Source: Pseudomonas sp. UFMG81 (GTDB lineage Bacteria; Pseudomonadota; Gammaproteobacteria; Pseudomonadales; Pseudomonadaceae). From it: a stretch of DNA of 64,000 nucleotides. Where the stretch lies: NCBI RefSeq assembly GCF_015354575.1, contig NZ_JACAFQ010000021.1:17789-81788 (forward strand). The letters are read 5' to 3'. A program made the translations under genes and the position numbers. Below the pieces are notes generated by a model. The model was given only the letters and a program-made list of their open reading frames with translations. It made no database searches and was not told the origin of the DNA. This document shows positions 51,161 to 59,717 of the stretch, one piece after another (the stretch's first letter is position 1; the number at the start of each line of letters is the position of its first letter).

Positions 51161-51780
51161 TGGGCGCGGTAGTCAACCTGGACCACCTGCTCGACCAGCA
51201 AAAGGTCTGGCGCGGGCGGCAGGCCCGGACACGCCCGCAGGGCCTGCAACCGAGTGGGCACGCTGCGCTCGATGAGCGCCTGCCGGATGGCGGCTGGCCA
51301 TCGTCGTCACTGAGCGAAGTGCTGATGGCCAACCCCGGCTGCGGCGAGTTGCAGTTGCTGTGGCCCACGCTCGCGCGCTTGACCTCTGCGGGCGAGCGGG
51401 TGGTGCTGGTGGCGCCACCGTTCATCCCCTATGCACCAGCCTGGCAGGCGGCGGGCGTCGACCTGCGCTGGCTGGCACAGGTCGACGCCGACAGCAGCGA
51501 AGCACTCTGGGCTGCCGAACAGTGCCTGCGTTCGGGCAGTTGCGCGGCAGTACTGTGCTGGCCAGAGCGCGCCGACGACCGAGCCCTGCGCCGCTTGCAG
51601 GTGGCAGCGGAAACCGGCGCCGCGCTGGCGTTCGCCTGCCGCCCGCAGCAGGCAGGGCGCAACCCATCGCCTGCGGCATTGCGCATTGCCGTCGATCTGC
51701 GGCCTGCGCAGTGGCGGGTGCTCAAGTGCCGTGGCGGGCTGCCGCCGGCTGCCCCCATCGCCCGTCCGGGGCGGGGCTGA
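51160..51780 (+). CDS. imuA: ImuA, SOS mutagenesis cassette protein
   Basis: 206 residues. RecA/SulA-like: LPDGGWPSSSLSEVLMANPG near residue 42, then GELQLLWPTLARLTSAGERVVLVAPPFIPYAP in essence. Acts with ImuB and DnaE2 in error-prone translesion synthesis; the precise role is not settled. Starts within the lexA2 stop and ends 6 bp before imuB, so it belongs to one operon. Confidence 0.94.
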   Translation: MGAVVNLDHLLDQQKVWRGRQARTRPQGLQPSGHAALDERLPDGGWPSSSLSEVLMANPGCGELQLLWPTLARLTSAGERVVLVAPPFIPYAPAWQAAGVDLRWLAQVDADSSEALWAAEQCLRSGSCAAVLCWPERADDRALRRLQVAAETGAALAFACRPQQAGRNPSPAALRIAVDLRPAQWRVLKCRGGLPPAAPIARPGRG

Positions 51781-51786
51781 TGCAGC

Positions 51787-53205
51787 ATGCTCTGGGCCTG
51801 CATCCTGTTACCCCAGCTGGCACTGGACAGCGTCCTGCGCGAACGCGATGACCCTGACACCCCCCTCGTACTGATCGGCGGGCCGACCCAGCGACGGGTG
51901 TTGCAAGCCGTCAGCCCGGCGGCCAATCGGTTGGGCCTGCGCGCAGGGCAGACGCTCACCGCCGCCCGGGCCCTGGCCGACGGCTTTACCTGTGTCGAAG
52001 TGGAACCTGCGCGCATCGAGCAATTGCAACAGCTGCTGGCGGCCTGGGCCTACCGCTTCAGTGCGCAAGTGAGCCTGCATTATCCGCGCGCCTTGCTGCT
52101 GGAAGTGGGGTCCAGCCTACAGCTGTTCGGGCCCTGGCCGGTGTTCGAGGCGCGTTTGCGCCAGGAGCTCAACGCCCTGGGCCTGCGCCAGCGTATCGTG
52201 CTGGCCAGCAACCCAGTGGCGGCGCGGATGCTCGCCAATGTTCACGATGGCCTGGCTGCGGCGGCGGCCGACGACACCCGCGCCGCCTTGTTGGAAATGC
52301 CCATCGCCCGAGTCGGCCTGCCGCCCGAAGCCAGCGAAGCACTTGCGCACATGGGCCTGCGCCAACTTGGCCAGGTGCTGACGCTGCCCCGTGAGTCGCT
52401 GGCGCGACGGTTCAGCAGCCAGGTACAACTGCACCTGGACCAATTGTTCGGCCTGCGTGCACTGGGGCTGGATTTCTACCAGCCGCCCGATCGCTTCGAG
52501 GCGCGGCTGGAACTCAACTTCGACGTCGAGTCACACCAGGCGCTGTTGTTCCCCCTGCGCCGGCTGATCAACGACCTGGCCGCTTTCCTCGCTGGGCGTG
52601 ACTGCGGTGTGCAGCGCTTCGAACTGCACCTGGAACATGCCGACGGCCCCGACACCCTGTTGCAGGTGGGCCTGCTGTCCGCCGAGCGCGATGCCGCGAT
52701 GCTCTTCGAACTGGCGCGCGGGCGCCTGGAACCGCTGCGCATACCGGCGCCGGTGCGCAATCTGCGGCTGCTGGCGGCCGACCTGCCGCCCTTCGTGCCG
52801 CAGCACCAGGCATTGTTCGACCCGCGTACAAAGCAGGACCAGCCCTGGGAACAATTGCGCGAACGCCTGCGTGCACGGCTTGGCGATGAGGCGGTCAAGG
52901 GCCTGCGTGCCGCAGCCGATCATCGCCCCGAGTGCGCCTGGCAAGGCGTGGAGCAGGGCGGCCCGGGGCCGCTGATGATCGCCCCCGGTAGCCGGCCTGG
53001 CTGGCTGCTGCCCGAGCCCCAGGCACTGTCAGAGGCCGGTGTGCAACTGCTGGGCCTGCCCGAGCGCATCGAGTCGGGCTGGTGGGATGGCGGCGATGTG
53101 CGCCGTGACTACTACCGTATCGAAACCCGTGACGGCCAGCAGGGCTGGGCCTATCGTGACCTGGCGTGCCCGGGGCCATTGTGGCTGCAAGGGTGGTTCG
53201 CATGA
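51787..53205 (+). CDS. imuB: ImuB, Y-family polymerase-like hub protein
   Basis: 472 residues. Y-family fold without the full acidic active site: the N-terminus is WACILLPQLALDSVL in place of the catalytic DxD-type start, so it is probably not a polymerase. LQLFGPWPVFEARLRQELN and the helix-hairpin-helix LAHMGLRQLGQVLTLPRESLARRF are readable. It bridges the beta clamp, ImuA and DnaE2. It overlaps dnaE2 by 4 bp (ATGA). Confidence 0.94.
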   Translation: MLWACILLPQLALDSVLRERDDPDTPLVLIGGPTQRRVLQAVSPAANRLGLRAGQTLTAARALADGFTCVEVEPARIEQLQQLLAAWAYRFSAQVSLHYPRALLLEVGSSLQLFGPWPVFEARLRQELNALGLRQRIVLASNPVAARMLANVHDGLAAAAADDTRAALLEMPIARVGLPPEASEALAHMGLRQLGQVLTLPRESLARRFSSQVQLHLDQLFGLRALGLDFYQPPDRFEARLELNFDVESHQALLFPLRRLINDLAAFLAGRDCGVQRFELHLEHADGPDTLLQVGLLSAERDAAMLFELARGRLEPLRIPAPVRNLRLLAADLPPFVPQHQALFDPRTKQDQPWEQLRERLRARLGDEAVKGLRAAADHRPECAWQGVEQGGPGPLMIAPGSRPGWLLPEPQALSEAGVQLLGLPERIESGWWDGGDVRRDYYRIETRDGQQGWAYRDLACPGPLWLQGWFA

Positions 53206-56200
53206 ACACGGTCGGTTACGCCGAGTTGCACTGCCTGTCGAACTTCAGCTTCCAGCGTGGCGCCTCCAGTGCCGATGAGTTGTTTCGCCGTGCCCGGGAG
53301 CAGGGCTATCAAGCCCTGGCGATCACCGATGAGTGCACCTTGGCCGGTATCGTGCGGGCTTGGCAGGCTGCTCGTGAGCATGGGTTGAAGCTGATCGTCG
53401 GGAGTGAGGTTCAGGTAGAAGAGGGGCCCAAGTTGGTATTGCTGGTGGAGAACCTTGCGGGCTATCAGAATCTCTGCGCGCTGATCACCCTGGCGCGCCG
53501 TCGCGCACAAAAGGGCAGTTACCAGCTGCTGCTCGAAGACCTCGAAGCCCATCACCAGGGCCTGTTGGCGCTGTGGGTAACGCGACAGGATGAAAACCAT
53601 GAGGTCGGCCTGCGCCTGCGTGGCATATTCGGTGAGTGTCTGTGGTTGGCGGTGCAGCTGCACCGTGGTGCCGACGATGCGGCTTATCTAGAGCGCTTGC
53701 GCACGTTGGGCGCACAGCTGGCCGTACCGCTGGTGGCCTGTGGCGATGTCCACATGCATGTGCGTGGGCGTCGGGCGTTGCAGGACTGCATGACCGCCAT
53801 CCGCGCGCATTGCCCGGTAGCCGAGGCCGGGCGTTTGCTGTTCGCCAATGGCGAGCGGCACCTGCGCCCGCTCGAACAGCTCCAGGCGCTGTACCCACAG
53901 GACTTGCTCGGGCAGACGCTGAACATCGCCCGACGCTGCACGTTCGAACTGTCCGAGCTCAAGTACCAATACCCGCGCGAACTGGTACCGCAAGGCCATA
54001 CCCCCGCCAGCTGGTTGAGCGCCCTGTGCGAGCGCGGTCTGCCTGGGCGCTGGCCACAGGGGCCGAGCGACGAGGTGCGCGCGGTGCTGGCAAAGGAGCT
54101 GGCCCTGATCGAGGAGCTTGGCTACGAGAGCTATTTCCTCACCGTCCACGACATCGTCGCTTTCGCCCGCAGCCAGCGCATCCTTTGCCAGGGGCGCGGA
54201 TCGGCGGCCAACTCGGTGGTGTGCTTCGTGCTGGGCATCACCGAGCTCGACCCCATGACCCACCACCTGTTGTTCGAGCGTTTCCTCTCCCGCGAGCGCA
54301 ACGAGCCGCCGGACATCGATGTCGACTTCGAGCATGACCGCCGCGAAGAGGTGATCCAGTACGTGTTCCGCCGTTATGGCCGCCACCGCGCGGCGCTCAC
54401 GGCGGTGGTCAGCAGTTACCACGCCGCCGGCGCCGTGCGCGATGTGGCGCGGGCGTTGGGCTTGCCGGCCGACCAGGTGGATGCCCTGGCCAAATGCTGC
54501 GGGCGCTGGAGCGATCGCATCCCCGATGCCGCGCGCCTGGCCGAGGCCGGTTTCGATGCCCAGAGCCCGTCGCTGCGGCGCATCCTGGTGCTGGCCGGGG
54601 AGCTGATCGGCTTCCCCCGGCACCTGTCGCAACACCCAGGCGGCTTTGTCATCTCGCAACAACCCCTGCATGAACTGGTGCCGGTAGAGAACGCGGCGAT
54701 GGAGGACCGCACGGTGATCCAGTGGGACAAGGACGACCTGGACATGGTCGGCCTGCTCAAGGTCGATGTACTGGCCCTGGGCATGCTCAGTGCCTTGCGT
54801 CGCTGTTTCGACCTGATCGCCCGGCACCGGGGCCATGAATACACGCTGGCCACTCTACCCAAGGAAGACCCGGCCACCTACGCCATGATCAGCCGCGCGG
54901 AAACGATGGGCGTGTTCCAGATCGAATCGCGGGCGCAGATGGCCATGTTGCCGCGGTTGAAACCGGCCACCTTCTACGACCTGGTGATCGAAGTGGCGAT
55001 CGTGCGCCCCGGGCCGATCCAGGGTGACATGGTCCACCCGTACCTGCGCCGTCGGCTGGGCGAAGAGCCGGTCACCTATCCCTCCGAAAAGCTCAAGGCG
55101 GTGTTCCATCGCACACTGGGCGTGCCGCTGTTCCAGGAACAGGTGATGGAACTGGCCATGGTCGCCGCCGACTACAGCCCCGGCGAGGCCGACCAGCTGC
55201 GCCGCAGCATGGCAGCCTGGAAGCGCCATGGCGGGTTGGAGCCGCACCGCGAACGGTTGCTGGCGGGCATGCTGCGCAATGGTTACGAGCTGGCTTTCGC
55301 CGAGCGCATCTTCGAGCAGATCAAGGGCTTTGGCAGCTACGGCTTCCCCGAATCCCACGCCGCCAGTTTCGCCTTGCTGTGCTATGCCAGCAGCTGGCTG
55401 AAGTGCCATGAGCCGGCGATCTTCACCTGTGCGCTGGTCAACAGTTGGCCGATGGGTTTCTACAGCCCCGACCAGCTGTTGCAGGAGGCCCGCCGCCAGG
55501 GCATTGAGGTGCGGCCGGTGGATGTGTTCCACAGTGAATGGGACTGCACCCTGGAAGGTGAGGATGAACTGGCCATCCGCCTGGGCTTGCGGCAGATTCG
55601 TGGTTTCAACGAAGCCGATGCCCGCCGCCTGGAGCAGGCGCGCAAGCAGCGGCCATGGCGTGATGTCGAGGACCTGTGCCTGCGCGCTGGGCTCGATAGC
55701 CGTGCTCGGGCGCGCCTCGCCGATGCCGGCGCGCTGCGCGCGCTGGCCCGCGACCGGCATCAGGCGCGCTGGCAGGTGGCGGCGGTACAGGCGCAACTGC
55801 CGTTGTTCGCCGAGGTGCCGTCGGCGGAGGAGCAGGCGGTGGAGCTCCCGGCACCCACAGTGGGCGAAGACTTGGTGGCCGACTACGACACCCTGGGCAC
55901 CACGCTGGGCCCGCACCCGCTGACCTTGCTGCGTCCACGCCTGCGAGCGCTGGGTTGCCGCAGTTCAGCCGAGCTGGCCGGGGTTGCCCATGGCGACAAC
56001 ATCGCCGTGGCCGGCATCGTGGTCGGGCGGCAACGTCCGCAGACCGCCAGCGGGGTGACCTTCGTCACCCTCGAGGACGAGCACGGCATGGTCAACGTGG
56101 TGGTCTGGCGTGACCTGGCCGAGCGGCAGCGGCGGGCGCTGGTGGGGTCGCAATTGCTCAAGGTGAGTGGGCGGCAGGAGCAAGAGAACGGGGTGCGGCA

Positions 56201-56276
56201 CCTGATCGCCCGACGGCTGGAGGATATCAGCCCGTTGCTGCAAGGGCTGGATGTACGCAGCCGGGATTTTCATTGA
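53202..56276 (+). CDS. dnaE2: DnaE2, error-prone DNA polymerase III alpha subunit
   Basis: 1024 residues from MNTVGYAELHCLSNFSFQRG. PHP domain at the N-terminus, then the C-family polymerase core with GRGSAANSVVCFVLGIT and the acidic triad in NEPPDIDVDFEHDRR (PDIDVDF), plus KVDVLALGML. Finger/beta-binding and OB-fold domains follow (NIAVAGIVVGRQRPQTASG). It carries out mutagenic bypass after damage together with ImuA and ImuB. Last gene of the LexA2-controlled operon. Confidence 0.96.
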   Translation: MNTVGYAELHCLSNFSFQRGASSADELFRRAREQGYQALAITDECTLAGIVRAWQAAREHGLKLIVGSEVQVEEGPKLVLLVENLAGYQNLCALITLARRRAQKGSYQLLLEDLEAHHQGLLALWVTRQDENHEVGLRLRGIFGECLWLAVQLHRGADDAAYLERLRTLGAQLAVPLVACGDVHMHVRGRRALQDCMTAIRAHCPVAEAGRLLFANGERHLRPLEQLQALYPQDLLGQTLNIARRCTFELSELKYQYPRELVPQGHTPASWLSALCERGLPGRWPQGPSDEVRAVLAKELALIEELGYESYFLTVHDIVAFARSQRILCQGRGSAANSVVCFVLGITELDPMTHHLLFERFLSRERNEPPDIDVDFEHDRREEVIQYVFRRYGRHRAALTAVVSSYHAAGAVRDVARALGLPADQVDALAKCCGRWSDRIPDAARLAEAGFDAQSPSLRRILVLAGELIGFPRHLSQHPGGFVISQQPLHELVPVENAAMEDRTVIQWDKDDLDMVGLLKVDVLALGMLSALRRCFDLIARHRGHEYTLATLPKEDPATYAMISRAETMGVFQIESRAQMAMLPRLKPATFYDLVIEVAIVRPGPIQGDMVHPYLRRRLGEEPVTYPSEKLKAVFHRTLGVPLFQEQVMELAMVAADYSPGEADQLRRSMAAWKRHGGLEPHRERLLAGMLRNGYELAFAERIFEQIKGFGSYGFPESHAASFALLCYASSWLKCHEPAIFTCALVNSWPMGFYSPDQLLQEARRQGIEVRPVDVFHSEWDCTLEGEDELAIRLGLRQIRGFNEADARRLEQARKQRPWRDVEDLCLRAGLDSRARARLADAGALRALARDRHQARWQVAAVQAQLPLFAEVPSAEEQAVELPAPTVGEDLVADYDTLGTTLGPHPLTLLRPRLRALGCRSSAELAGVAHGDNIAVAGIVVGRQRPQTASGVTFVTLEDEHGMVNVVVWRDLAERQRRALVGSQLLKVSGRQEQENGVRHLIARRLEDISPLLQGLDVRSRDFH

Positions 56277-56282
56277 ACCTTA

Positions 56283-56340
56283 TCGCGGGTCAATCCCCCT
56301 CCCACGATCGGAAGCACCGTGGGAGGGGCTTGAACCGCGA
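56283..56340. terminator. palindromic terminator between dnaE2 and the aldo/keto reductase gene
   Basis: Inner stem CCCCTCCCACG (56296-56306) and CGTGGGAGGGG (56318-56328), with a weaker outer pairing TCGCGG/CCGCGA. It sits between two convergent stops 69 bp apart. GTGGGAG links it to the REP family. Confidence 0.7.
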
Positions 56341-56345
56341 TGTGG

Positions 56346-57167
56346 CTATACCATCGCCAGGCGCTGCTTGCGTGTGGGGGCCGGGAATGCCTGGTCGATC
56401 GCCTGCAGGTCCTCAGTCGTCAACACCAGCTCACTTGCCAACGCATTCAACCGCACATGCTCAGGCTCCACCGCCTTGGGAATCGCAATCACGCCGTCAG
56501 TGCGCGTCACCCACGCCAGGCTCACCTGCGCCGGCGTCGCGCCATGGCGCTCGGCAATCTCGGCCAGTACCGGATGGCGCAGCAGGTGCCCGGCCTGGGC
56601 CAGCGGGCAGTAGGCCATGGTCGGCAACTGCCGCTCGCGGCTCCAGGGCAACAGGTCGAACTCGATACCTCGCTCGGCCGGGTTGTACAGCACCTGGTTG
56701 GTGGCGCAGGCCGGGTTGCCCAGCTCGCGCATGTCGTCCAGATCGAAGTTGGACACGCCCCAGCGGCGGATCTTGCCTTGCTCGATCAACCGTTCGAAGG
56801 CCTCGACGGTCTCATCCAGCGGGTACTGCCCGCGCCAGTGCAGCAGGTACAGGTCGATGCAGTCGGTGCCCAGGCGCCTGAGGCTGCGCTCGCAGGCCGC
56901 CGGCACGCCGCGCTGGCTGGCGTTGTGCGGGTAGACCTTGCTGACCAGGAACACCTGGTCGCGTCGCCCGGCGATGGCCTGGCCGACCACCTGCTCGGCG
57001 CCGCCCTCGGCGTACATTTCCGCGGTGTCGATCAAGGTCAGGCCCAGGTCGATGCCCTGTTGCAGGGCCGCCACCTCGGCCGCCTTGCGCTGTGGGTCTT
57101 CGCCCATGTACCAGGTGCCCTGGCCAATGGCCGGAACGCGGGTACCCGCCAGATTCACGTATCGCAT
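56346..57167 (-). CDS. aldo/keto reductase
   Basis: 273 residues from MRYVNLAGTRVPAIGQGTWY, with a full Shine-Dalgarno, AGGAGGTGAC, just before it. Catalytic tetrad is complete: D47, Y52, K77 and H110 (LIDTAEMY, VSKVYP, LYLLHW). NADPH site toward the C-terminus (AIPKAVEPEHVRLN). It reduces aldehydes or ketones; the substrate is unknown. The first 13 bp overlap the end of the LysR gene, so both are probably co-expressed. Confidence 0.92.
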   Translation of the reverse strand: MRYVNLAGTRVPAIGQGTWYMGEDPQRKAAEVAALQQGIDLGLTLIDTAEMYAEGGAEQVVGQAIAGRRDQVFLVSKVYPHNASQRGVPAACERSLRRLGTDCIDLYLLHWRGQYPLDETVEAFERLIEQGKIRRWGVSNFDLDDMRELGNPACATNQVLYNPAERGIEFDLLPWSRERQLPTMAYCPLAQAGHLLRHPVLAEIAERHGATPAQVSLAWVTRTDGVIAIPKAVEPEHVRLNALASELVLTTEDLQAIDQAFPAPTRKQRLAMV

Positions 57168-58060
57168 GTCACCTCCTGTGGATGGGTATGGGTCAACAAC
57201 ACATCGAGCAGCGCTTGAGCCGCTCGGGACAGTTTGTGGTCGGCCAGGGCGATCACGCCGATGCGCCGCTCCACGGTGGGCTCCACCAGGCGCACGCAGC
57301 GGGCGCCCAGTTGCTGCATCTGTTCGATGCACAACGCCGGCACGGCGCTGACGCCCAGGCCACTGGCGACCATGCGGCCAACCGTCGCCAACTGGTGGCT
57401 TTCGAAGGCCACCGTCAGCTTGCCGTGGCCGGCGGCGAGGTGTTGTTCAAGTAGCAGGCGCACCGCCGACGGGCGTTGCAGGGCGATGAAGTCCTCGGCC
57501 AACAGCTCCTGCCAGCGTACCTGCGGTAGCCGGGCCAGCGGTGAGTCGGCGGGCACCACGGCAACGAAACGGTCGGTGTACAGCGGATGGAAACGCAGCG
57601 CCTCGCCGTTGTCGGGCTCGAAGCCGATGCCCAGCTCGACGCGGCGGTGACGTACCAGCTCCAGCACTTGTTCGTTGATCACGTCGTGCACGGTCACGTT
57701 GACTTTCGGGTAGCGCTGGCGAAACACCTTAAGCGACTGCGGCAGCAGGTTGCCGGCGAAGGCGGGCATGGCCGCCACCGACACTCGCCCCAGTTGCAGG
57801 GTGAAACGCTGGCGCAGCATTTCTTCGGTGTCGTCCCAGTCGGCCAGCAGGCGCCGGGCCAGGGGCAGCAGCACTTCGCCCTCGGGGGTCAGGCTGACGC
57901 TGCGGGTGGTGCGGGTGAGCAGGGCGCCGCCGAGGTTGTCCTCCAGGGCCTTGATGGTCAGGCTCAGGGCCGGTTGCGACACGTGCAGGTGTTCGCCGGC
58001 CTGGGCGAAGCTCTGGTACTTGGCCACGGTGACGAAGGCACGTAGTTGCTTGACGTTCAT
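57155..58060 (-). CDS. LysR-family regulator, likely for the CoA-transferase/atoE genes
   Basis: 301 residues from MNVKQLRAFVTVAKYQSFAQ. Helix-turn-helix in residues 1-60 (AGEHLHVSQPALSLTIKALED), effector domain from about 90. It lies divergent from the 3-oxoacid CoA-transferase genes with a 121-bp AT-richer gap (AAAAGTTATCAATCG region), the standard layout of a LysR activator and its target. The effector would be acetoacetate or a related acid, by inference. Confidence 0.9.
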   Translation of the reverse strand: MNVKQLRAFVTVAKYQSFAQAGEHLHVSQPALSLTIKALEDNLGGALLTRTTRSVSLTPEGEVLLPLARRLLADWDDTEEMLRQRFTLQLGRVSVAAMPAFAGNLLPQSLKVFRQRYPKVNVTVHDVINEQVLELVRHRRVELGIGFEPDNGEALRFHPLYTDRFVAVVPADSPLARLPQVRWQELLAEDFIALQRPSAVRLLLEQHLAAGHGKLTVAFESHQLATVGRMVASGLGVSAVPALCIEQMQQLGARCVRLVEPTVERRIGVIALADHKLSRAAQALLDVLLTHTHPQEVTCDT

Positions 58061-58181
58061 GGGCTGGCTCGGTCTTTGTTTTGTAAAAGTTATCAATCGA
58101 TGACGAAAACAAAATTAACAAATCAGTCGACTACAGTGAAGATGACCGCACGGTTCCAACAACTACAAAAGGCGACTGAGC

Positions 58182-58880
58182 ATGGCCGGACTGGACAAGC
58201 GTGTAGCAAGCTACGAAGAGGCCCTGGCGGGCCTGACCGACAATATGACGGTACTGGCCGGCGGCTTCGGCCTGTGCGGCATCCCCGAGAATCTCATCGC
58301 CGAGATCAAGCGCCGTGGCGTCAAGGGCCTGACCGTGGTTTCCAACAACTGCGGCGTCGATGGCTTCGGCCTGGGTGTGCTGCTGGAGGACCGGCAGATC
58401 CGCAAGATGATTGCCTCCTACGTGGGCGAGAACGCCGAATTCGAGCGCCAGCTGCTCAGCGGCGAACTGGAAGTGGAGCTCACCCCGCAAGGCACCCTGG
58501 CCGAGAAAATGCGCGCCGGCGGCGCCGGCATCCCGGCCTTCTACACCGCCACCGGCTACGGCACCCCAGTTGCCGAAGGCAAGGAAGTGCGCGAGTTCAA
58601 CGGCCGCAAGTACATCCTCGAAGAGTCCATCACCGGCGACTTCGCCATCGTCAAGGGCTGGAAGGCCGACCATTACGGCAACGTGGTGTACCGCAACACC
58701 GCGCAAAACTTCAACCCGCTGGCCGCCACTGCCGGCAAGATCACCGTGGTCGAGGTCGAAGAGATCGTCGAGCCCGGTGTGCTGCTGCCCAGCGAGATCC
58801 ACACCCCGGGCATCTACGTCGACCGGGTCATCGTCGGCACCTTCGAGAAGCGCATCGAAAAGCGCACCGTCAAGGCCTGA
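58182..58880 (+). CDS. 3-oxoacid CoA-transferase subunit A
   Basis: 232 residues. Family I CoA-transferase alpha subunit: MTVLAGGFGLCGIPENLIAE, SNNCGVDGFGLGVLLEDRQI, FYTATGYGTPVAEGKE. With subunit B it transfers CoA from a donor (succinyl-CoA or acetyl-CoA) to acetoacetate or another 3-oxoacid. AtoD/ScoA and PcaI cannot be told apart from this sequence alone; the neighbouring atoE favours acetoacetate. Subunit B begins 35 bp later. Confidence 0.93.
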   Translation: MAGLDKRVASYEEALAGLTDNMTVLAGGFGLCGIPENLIAEIKRRGVKGLTVVSNNCGVDGFGLGVLLEDRQIRKMIASYVGENAEFERQLLSGELEVELTPQGTLAEKMRAGGAGIPAFYTATGYGTPVAEGKEVREFNGRKYILEESITGDFAIVKGWKADHYGNVVYRNTAQNFNPLAATAGKITVVEVEEIVEPGVLLPSEIHTPGIYVDRVIVGTFEKRIEKRTVKA

Positions 58881-58915
58881 GCGCCATCCTCAAGAACAAC
58901 AAAGAGATCCTGACC

Positions 58916-59572
58916 ATGGCATTGACCCGCGAACAAATGGCGCAACGCGTCGCCCGTGAACTCAAGGACGGCTACTACGTCAACCTCGGTATTGGCATCC
59001 CCACCCTGGTGGCCAACTACGTGCCTGCCGACATGGACGTGATGCTGCAGTCGGAAAACGGCCTGCTGGGCATGGGCGAGTTCCCCACCGAGGCGACCAT
59101 CGACGCCGACATGATCAACGCCGGCAAGCAGACCGTCACCGCCCGCCGTGGCGCGTCGATCTTCGACTCGGCGCAATCCTTCGCCATGATCCGTGGCGGC
59201 CACGTCGACCTCACCGTGCTCGGGGCCTTCGAGGTGGACGTGCAGGGCAACATCGCCTCGTGGATGATCCCCGGCAAGCTGGTCAAGGGCATGGGCGGCG
59301 CCATGGACCTGGTGGCCGGTGCCGACAACATCATCGTCACCATGACCCACGCCTCCAAGGACGGCGAGTCCAAGCTGCTGCCCCAGTGCAGCCTGCCGCT
59401 GACCGGCGCCGGTTGCATCCGCAAGGTGCTCACCGACCTGGCTTATCTCGAGATCGAGGATGGCGCCTTCATCCTGCGCGAGACCGCCCCGGGCGTGAGC
59501 GTCGAAGAGATCATCGAGAAAACCGCCGGCAAGCTGATCGTGCCGGACGATGTGAAGGAAATGACTTTCTAA
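58916..59572 (+). CDS. 3-oxoacid CoA-transferase subunit B
   Basis: 218 residues from MALTREQMAQRVARELKDGY. The catalytic glutamate is E47 in LQSENGLLGMGEFP, which forms the CoA thioester intermediate. Other conserved parts: YYVNLGIGIPTLVANYV, SFAMIRGGHVDLTVLGAFEVD. AAAGAGATCC precedes the start. It forms a heteromer with subunit A; a 31-bp-stem repeat follows, then atoE. Confidence 0.94.
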   Translation: MALTREQMAQRVARELKDGYYVNLGIGIPTLVANYVPADMDVMLQSENGLLGMGEFPTEATIDADMINAGKQTVTARRGASIFDSAQSFAMIRGGHVDLTVLGAFEVDVQGNIASWMIPGKLVKGMGGAMDLVAGADNIIVTMTHASKDGESKLLPQCSLPLTGAGCIRKVLTDLAYLEIEDGAFILRETAPGVSVEEIIEKTAGKLIVPDDVKEMTF

Positions 59573-59585
59573 AAAGTACTACCGA

Positions 59586-59663
59586 CCCTGTGGGAGCGGG
59601 CTTGCCCGCGAAGGCGATGGTGAATTCACCGCCGCCTTCGCGGGCAAGCCCGCTCCCACAGGG
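59586..59663. repeat. REP-type inverted repeat between CoA-transferase B and atoE
   Basis: Perfect 31-bp arms (59586-59616 and 59633-59663), core GTGGGAGCGGGCTTGCCCGC, with a 16-nt loop that itself holds the palindrome GGTGAATTCACC. In an operon position it could stabilise upstream mRNA and reduce read-through into atoE. Confidence 0.88.
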
Positions 59664-59717
59664 TTTTTGCGTTGCTTCAGTGTTGAAAATCAAAAAAACA
59701 AATAAAAGGAAATCCCC

